A stretch of 64,000 nucleotides of DNA from Robinsoniella peoriensis (lineage in GTDB: Bacteria; Bacillota; Clostridia; Lachnospirales; Lachnospiraceae). Position 1 is the first letter of the stretch. The number at the start of each line of letters is the position of its first letter. The DNA is taken from NCBI RefSeq assembly GCF_042680125.1, contig NZ_JBHTNY010000009.1. The stretch is one strand, 5' to 3'. The notes under the pieces were generated by a model, which saw only the letters and a program-made list of their open reading frames with translations, was not told the origin of the DNA and made no database searches. Positions 60,274-64,000 of the stretch are shown in pieces. The position numbers and the translations under genes are program-made.

Positions 60274-60468
60274 ATGGCAAAAAGCGAAAGCGATATTTTT
60301 ACACCCCGGACAGGGCAGGTCATACAAGCAGAGAACGGCACGCAGTATTTTGTATGTGGGAACAACCGTATAAAAATCTCCGAACACTTCGCCGCAGGCG
60401 GGAAGCCCCTCGGTGATCTGATTGTAGATGTGGTGCGGCATACCGCAGAAAAAGCCGCTTCAACCTGA
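60274..60468 (+). CDS. Small conserved protein of mobilizable elements
   Basis: The 64-residue protein (MAKSESDIFTPRTGQVIQAE, then GTQYFVCGNNRIKISEHF) has GGAGG in front of its ATG. It has a beta-rich N-terminus and no known motif. It stands between relaxase and recombinase genes; similar small proteins recur at this place in related elements. It may be an excision helper. Confidence 0.6.
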   Translation: MAKSESDIFTPRTGQVIQAENGTQYFVCGNNRIKISEHFAAGGKPLGDLIVDVVRHTAEKAAST

Positions 60469-60478
60469 TAGCCCATCA

Positions 60479-60539
60479 TTGATAACACGCCCACGCTTAT
60501 GATATAATTGCCATAGAGCAAAAGTATTGTAAGCGTGGG
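60479..60539 (+). promoter_or_regulatory. Recombinase promoter inside an inverted repeat
   Basis: TTGATA (60479-60484), an 18-base spacer and TATAAT (60503-60508) precede the recombinase gene. CCCACGCTTA (60490-60499) and TAAGCGTGGG (60530-60539) form a perfect 10-bp inverted repeat around the -10 box and start site, a likely operator or RNA hairpin. Confidence 0.65.
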
Positions 60540-60568
60540 TTGTTTCTTTAGAAGGAGGATTTTTAACG

Positions 60569-62191
60569 GTGAAACAACCTTACAATACTACGATTTACAA
60601 CACGGCGCTTTATATGAGATTGAGCCGGGACGATGAACTGCAAGGAGAAAGCGGGAGTATTCAGACACAACGCATGATGCTCCGGCAATATGCCGCCGAG
60701 CATGGCCTGAATGTCATAGATGAATATATCGACGATGGATGGTCTGGAACGAACTTTGACAGGCCGGATTTTCAGAGAATGATTGATGACATTGAGGACG
60801 GGAAAATCAACTGCGTTGTTACGAAGGATTTATCCCGCTTAGGCAGAAACTACATTCTGACCGGCCAATACACGGAAATCTACTTTCCCAGCAAAGGCGT
60901 CCGCTATATCGCTGTCAATGACAATGTGGACACCATCAACGGAGAGAATGAGCTTGCCCCATTCCTCAACATTCTGAATGAAATGCACGCCCGCCAGACC
61001 AGCAAAAAGGTAAAAGCGGCCATGCGGACACGGTTTGCAAATGGCGCACACTATGGAGCCTATGCCCCGCTGGGCTATGTCAAAGACCCGGATAAGAAAG
61101 GTCATCTTTTGGTTGACCCGGAAACAAGGTGGATTATCGAAAAGATTTTTGACCTTGCCGTTCATGGTCGGGGAGCCGCCAGCATTACACGGATTTTGGT
61201 CGAAGAAAAAGTACCTACTCCCGGCTGGCTGAATTTCCAGAGATACGGCACTTTCGCAAATATCTATGCCGGAGCGCCGGAGGAAAAAGCCTATGCGTGG
61301 ACGATAGCGCAGGTAAAAAGTATTCTGAAAGAGGAAACCTATATCGGACACAGCGTCCACAATAAGCAGACCAACATTTCATTCAAAAACAAGAAGAAAG
61401 TACGCAAGCCAAAAGAGGAATGGTATCGTGTGGAGAACACCCACGAAGCGATTATTTCCGAAGATGTGTTCCGTCAAGTACAGGAGCAGATTTGCAACAG
61501 GCGCAGACGGCAGAAGAACGGCACAACGCAGATATTTTCCGGGCTGGTAAAATGTGCGGACTGCGGTTGGTCGCTGGCCTATGGTGTGAACAGTCAGAAC
61601 AAAAATCCCTATGCCCACTTCCATTGTAGCAAGTACGGGCAAGGATTGCACCAGTGTTCCATGCACTATATCCGTTATGATGTGCTTTACGCCTATGTCC
61701 TTTCCCGTCTGCAATACTGGTCTGTGCTGGCACAGCAGGACGGGGACAAACTTCTGAAACGGCTACTTAACGCCAGCGACAAGGAACGCAATACTGCAAG
61801 GAAGCGGCAGACAGCCGAACTGAAAAAGGCGGAAAAACGCAAAGCAGAAGTAGACACCCTGTTTGCAAAAATGTATGAGGACTGGTCTGCCGGACGCATT
61901 ACAGAATACAATTTCAATATGCTGTCCGAAAAGTATCAGGGCGAACAGCGAGAATTGGACGCAAAAATTGAACGGCTTCACGAAGCGATGGAGGCCGCCG
62001 CCCAGACAGCGGTTGACGCTGAAAAGTGGATAGGTCTGATGAAACAGTATGTCAATCCCACAGAATTGACGGCTGAACTTCTGAATACGCTGATTGAAAA
62101 AATCCTTATCCATGAAGCGGTCAAAAGTGAGGACGGAAGCCGGGAACAGGAGGTAGAAATCTTCTACCGCTTTATCGGCAAAATCGAATGA
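60569..62191 (+). CDS. Large serine recombinase of the mobilizable element (TndX/TnpX-like)
   Basis: The 540-residue protein starts at a GTG after AGAAGGAGG. It has Ser19 in YMRLSRDDELQ, the KDLSRLGRNY motif near residues 87-96, a recombinase domain, a zinc ribbon (CADCG ... FHCSKYGQG, about 331-360), and a coiled coil near 395-450. It is the last gene, about 45 bases from the right end, which is typical for TndX/TnpX elements. It should catalyse both integration and excision. Confidence 0.94.
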   Translation: MKQPYNTTIYNTALYMRLSRDDELQGESGSIQTQRMMLRQYAAEHGLNVIDEYIDDGWSGTNFDRPDFQRMIDDIEDGKINCVVTKDLSRLGRNYILTGQYTEIYFPSKGVRYIAVNDNVDTINGENELAPFLNILNEMHARQTSKKVKAAMRTRFANGAHYGAYAPLGYVKDPDKKGHLLVDPETRWIIEKIFDLAVHGRGAASITRILVEEKVPTPGWLNFQRYGTFANIYAGAPEEKAYAWTIAQVKSILKEETYIGHSVHNKQTNISFKNKKKVRKPKEEWYRVENTHEAIISEDVFRQVQEQICNRRRRQKNGTTQIFSGLVKCADCGWSLAYGVNSQNKNPYAHFHCSKYGQGLHQCSMHYIRYDVLYAYVLSRLQYWSVLAQQDGDKLLKRLLNASDKERNTARKRQTAELKKAEKRKAEVDTLFAKMYEDWSAGRITEYNFNMLSEKYQGEQRELDAKIERLHEAMEAAAQTAVDAEKWIGLMKQYVNPTELTAELLNTLIEKILIHEAVKSEDGSREQEVEIFYRFIGKIE

Positions 62192-62237
62192 CACATCTTG
62201 AGATACCCAACAATATCTTTAACTAAGGGAAACTGGT

Positions 62238-62711
62238 TTAGGGTGTCCTGATCTATCGCTGTGGCCGGAACTGTCTGCTATTTTGGGCGTTGATATGAAA
62301 CCGATGATGGAGGGTGAAATTACATCAAACAAGCCAGATAGCGGCAACATTGATAAAATACGTTTTTATGTATGTCCTTCCTGCGGAAATATTCTGGTTA
62401 GCACAGGAAGTGCCTCTATTTTCTGTTGCGGAAGAAAGTTAGAACGCATCCTCCCTACGGATGCGACTATTGCACCCAAAATCACAGTGGAGGAAATGGA
62501 TACGGATTACTTTATCACCTTTGACCATCCAATGACCAAAGAACATTATATTTCCTTTATGGCCTTTGTTAAAAGTGACAGAGTATTTCTGAATCGCTTG
62601 TACCCGGAACAAAGTCCAAGTTGTAGGTTTCCTATAATTACTGGCGGTAAACTATATGTTTATTGTAATAAGCATGGATTGTTAGTATATGCAGATTACC
62701 TAACAAATTGA
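62238..62711 (+). pseudogene. 3' half of the HTH-zinc-ribbon regulator split by the mobile element
   Basis: The frame opens with GCPDLSLWPELSAILGVDMK directly at the element's right end and continues with a zinc ribbon (FYVCPSCGNILVSTG ... FCCGRKLE) and a beta domain similar to C-termini of XRE proteins with desulfoferrodoxin-like tails. An internal ATG at 62283 is not a real start. It completes the half at 54216. Confidence 0.88.
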
Positions 62712-63299
62712 AAGACTCTGCAAGGAACAGCTGACATGGAGCGAGCAACTACCTCCGGTCATCGAAGAAATAATGCTTGGAAGCAAAACTAACTTGAGGA
62801 TAACTCGTTCGCAACAAGTCGCCAGTTGATGAATGTGTACGGAAAGCCCGAAAAGCGGTATGAAGTCCGCAGCGAGGATAACGCCGTAGACGTATAGATT
62901 CACGATTGAGAGGTTCACTTTTAACCATTACCCACTATCTTTTAACGGTTACTCTGAAAAATGCACCGCTACCCTGAAATTTAACGATTACTTTTGTGTA
63001 TCGGTCGAGGTGTTCCACACCAAGCCCCGAAATGCCCGATGTACTAAAACGCAAAAGGTCGTGAGAACCCAGTAATACTGGACTCTCACGGCTTTTTTAT
63101 GAACACAAAAAACGGCAGCAGTGCTGACGTTACCGCCACACTACCGCCGCCTAAAACTCACACGCCATGTGAATCTTTTTTTACGAAGATTTTAAACCAT
63201 TATATGCACTGAGTTGCAATTTGCTCATAAAAAGACATTGAAAAAGGCATTCCAATTGTAATTACTCTGTGATAAAATATTATATGTATGACTATGCAC
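62712..63299. other. Non-coding stretch with short repeats
   Basis: No gene is supported. Between about 62931 and 62994 the motif TTTAAC(C/G)(A/G)TTAC recurs three times (CTTTTAACCATTAC, CTTTTAACGGTTAC, AATTTAACGATTAC), like degenerate iterons. A minus-strand and a plus-strand frame run through part of it but lack starts. Confidence 0.4.
63060..63098 (+). terminator. Intrinsic terminator
   Basis: CGTGAGA (63060-63066) pairs with TCTCACG (63084-63090), with an inner CCAGT/ACTGG pairing, followed by GCTTTTTTA. The gene it ended is not visible; it may close the transcript of the split regulator. Confidence 0.8.
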
Positions 63300-63318
63300 G
63301 ATGAAGGAGGGGCTGAAA

Positions 63319-63525
63319 GTGCCAGACAAAAAACCGATAGAACCGATGGAACATCACAATATTGGTGATTTCTTGAAAGGTCAGTCATCCAAGATACTGA
63401 CCGCAATAGCTGACGGAGATAAAACTGCATTCGTTCTCAAGAATGGCAAGCCCATCGTGGTTGTTATGTCTAACGAGCGCTACGCAAGGCTGCTTAAAGC
63501 CGGGATTGATATCAATGATTATTAA
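63319..63525 (+). CDS. Phd/YefM-type antitoxin
   Basis: The 68-residue protein has the Phd/YefM fold pattern: FLKGQSSKILTAIADGDKTA, then VLKNGKPIVVVMSNERYARL. AAGGAGGGG fixes the GTG start (an ATG at 63301 overlaps the ribosome site). No toxin gene of the RelE/Doc type follows; instead there is an hsdM remnant. It may have served as a regulator in front of a type I restriction-modification gene, or it is an orphan antitoxin. Confidence 0.75.
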   Translation: MPDKKPIEPMEHHNIGDFLKGQSSKILTAIADGDKTAFVLKNGKPIVVVMSNERYARLLKAGIDINDY

Positions 63526-63541
63526 TATGGAGGCCTTCAGA

Positions 63542-63643
63542 ATGGCTAAAGAATGAATTACCGACGTTGTGATGGATGACGCCAGCATTAATGTCAGCAA
63601 AGAAGTCGATCTTGTATTCTCTATTGCTAACAGTTTGAGGGGT
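63542..63643 (+). pseudogene. N-terminal remnant of a type I DNA methylase (HsdM)
   Basis: From an ATG after GGAGG the frame reads M-A-K-E-stop, then ITDVVMDDASINVSKEVDLV and FSIANSLRG, the usual start of type I HsdM proteins. The sequence then changes abruptly. An early stop plus a deletion of almost the whole gene mark it as dead. Confidence 0.7.
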
Positions 63644-63736
63644 CAGGTTAGATGTCAGAAGTTTACGAGTATCGGTTTTGATGTTTTTTGATTTTTACAG
63701 GGTTGTGTGGTCAGGTTGGATAAGGAGAAAATATTT

Positions 63737-64000
63737 GTGAATCAATATAGTCAAAATAATTGGAAACGAAACTTTCTTACCATTGCCGGAGGGCAGACAG
63801 TGTCGCTGATAGGCAGCGCCGCTGTGCAGTTTTCTCTAATATGGTGGCTGGCAAGTGAAACGGGATCCCCTATTATGATGTCCATCGCGGGCGTGTTCGC
63901 CTTTTTACCTCAGCTTATTCTCGGTCCTTTTGTGGGAGTATGGGTTGACCGACTTAGCCGTAAAACCGTCATCATAGCAGCAGACCTTTTCATTGGATTA
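63737..64000 (+). CDS. MFS drug efflux transporter (Mef-like), partial at window end
   Basis: From a GTG after AAGGAG the frame runs to the window edge (88 codons). It encodes GGQTVSLIGSAAVQFSLIWW and the loop VGVWVDRLSRK, close to the complete pump at 50021. Helices 1 to 3 are visible; the rest lies outside. It is a third member of the same efflux subfamily in this window. Confidence 0.82.
   Translation, partial: MNQYSQNNWKRNFLTIAGGQTVSLIGSAAVQFSLIWWLASETGSPIMMSIAGVFAFLPQLILGPFVGVWVDRLSRKTVIIAADLFIGL

Larger units (their letters stand above)
54339..62238. mobile_element. Integrative mobilizable element carrying ant(6)
   Basis: The element sits inside the HTH gene. GGTT occurs at both junctions (54339-54342 and 62235-62238), and the imperfect ends CTTAGATAAAGATA (54345-54358) and TATCTTTAACTAAG (62214-62227) are inverted, 13 of 14 matching. 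It carries ant(6), a lipoprotein-like gene, an HTH regulator, a nucleotide-binding protein, Cys-rich VLP, RepA_N-like, MobV relaxase, a small protein and a large serine recombinase. It lacks a conjugation apparatus, so it would need a helper. Deleting it restores the target gene in frame. Confidence 0.88.

Noticed and set aside
62931..62994. CRISPR-like or iteron array
   Set aside because: Only three short degenerate motifs with unequal spacing; far too few and imperfect for a CRISPR array.
62937..63092. Plus-strand frame through the TTTAAC repeats
   Set aside because: Open for about 50 codons but with no start codon and bounded by a stop; the repeats look non-coding.
1..64000. tRNA and rRNA genes
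   Set aside because: No cloverleaf-like sequence with TTCGA-type arm and acceptor pairing and no rRNA segment was noticed on reading; a dedicated scan was not possible.

Overview
The window looks like chromosome plus laterally acquired DNA from a gut Lachnospiraceae-type Firmicute (Blautia/Ruminococcus-like). The reasons are a tadA gene followed by a large bacterial SRP RNA, a GH31 alpha-glucosidase whose catalytic residues fit the gut Ruminococcus type, secreted proteins with FIVAR and dockerin modules, strong Shine-Dalgarno sites, and Tn916/Tn1549-style conjugative-element genes. This assignment is inferred from gene content; no 16S or tRNA gene was seen.

Positions 1-18.8 kb are mostly core-like. 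They hold a structured remnant resembling an IS200/IS605 right end, an NrdG-type radical SAM activase, tadA, ffs, an AraC regulator divergent from a GH31 glucosidase, a two-component system followed by a VTT membrane protein and a GT2 glycosyltransferase, an iron alcohol dehydrogenase behind a MerR-type promoter, a membrane-anchored isochorismatase-like hydrolase, and two large secreted proteins ending in FIVAR repeats and a dockerin.

Positions 18.8-33.2 kb are a mosaic of mobile-element debris and working accessory genes. There is an ISLre2 fragment fused to the end of an ABC gene, two copies of a Cys-rich KTR cassette around a TetR/CPBP pair, a lantibiotic/bacitracin-type ABC exporter, and truncated MFS, sigma-factor and integrase pieces. 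A minus-strand operon then carries a MazF-like toxin, a 52-residue protein and three serine recombinases, the middle one lacking the catalytic domain. Small conjugative-element genes follow.

Positions 33.4-46.8 kb are a dense defence island on one strand. An XRE regulator with its own operator is followed by a three-gene ABC-three-component-like set (Cys4/HNH-like effector, small middle protein, SMC-like ATPase), a type III Mod/Res pair, a PD-(D/E)XK-like protein, a DUF262/HNH (GmrSD-like) protein and a helix-hairpin-helix-like protein. A small unrecognised protein, a SprT-like metallopeptidase and a truncated macro-domain gene come next.

Positions 47-64 kb carry resistance and mobility genes. 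A Tet-type ribosomal protection gene sits behind a leader peptide and attenuator; a broken TraG/VirD4 fragment and a Mef-like efflux pump follow. Next is a GIY-YIG-like / DUF6530-like / AAA-VWA cassette whose neighbouring HTH gene has been split by a 7.9-kb integrative mobilizable element. That element carries ant(6), regulators, a RepA_N-like protein, a MobV relaxase and a serine recombinase. Joining the two flanks restores the HTH-zinc-ribbon frame. A Phd antitoxin, an hsdM remnant and the start of another efflux pump close the window.
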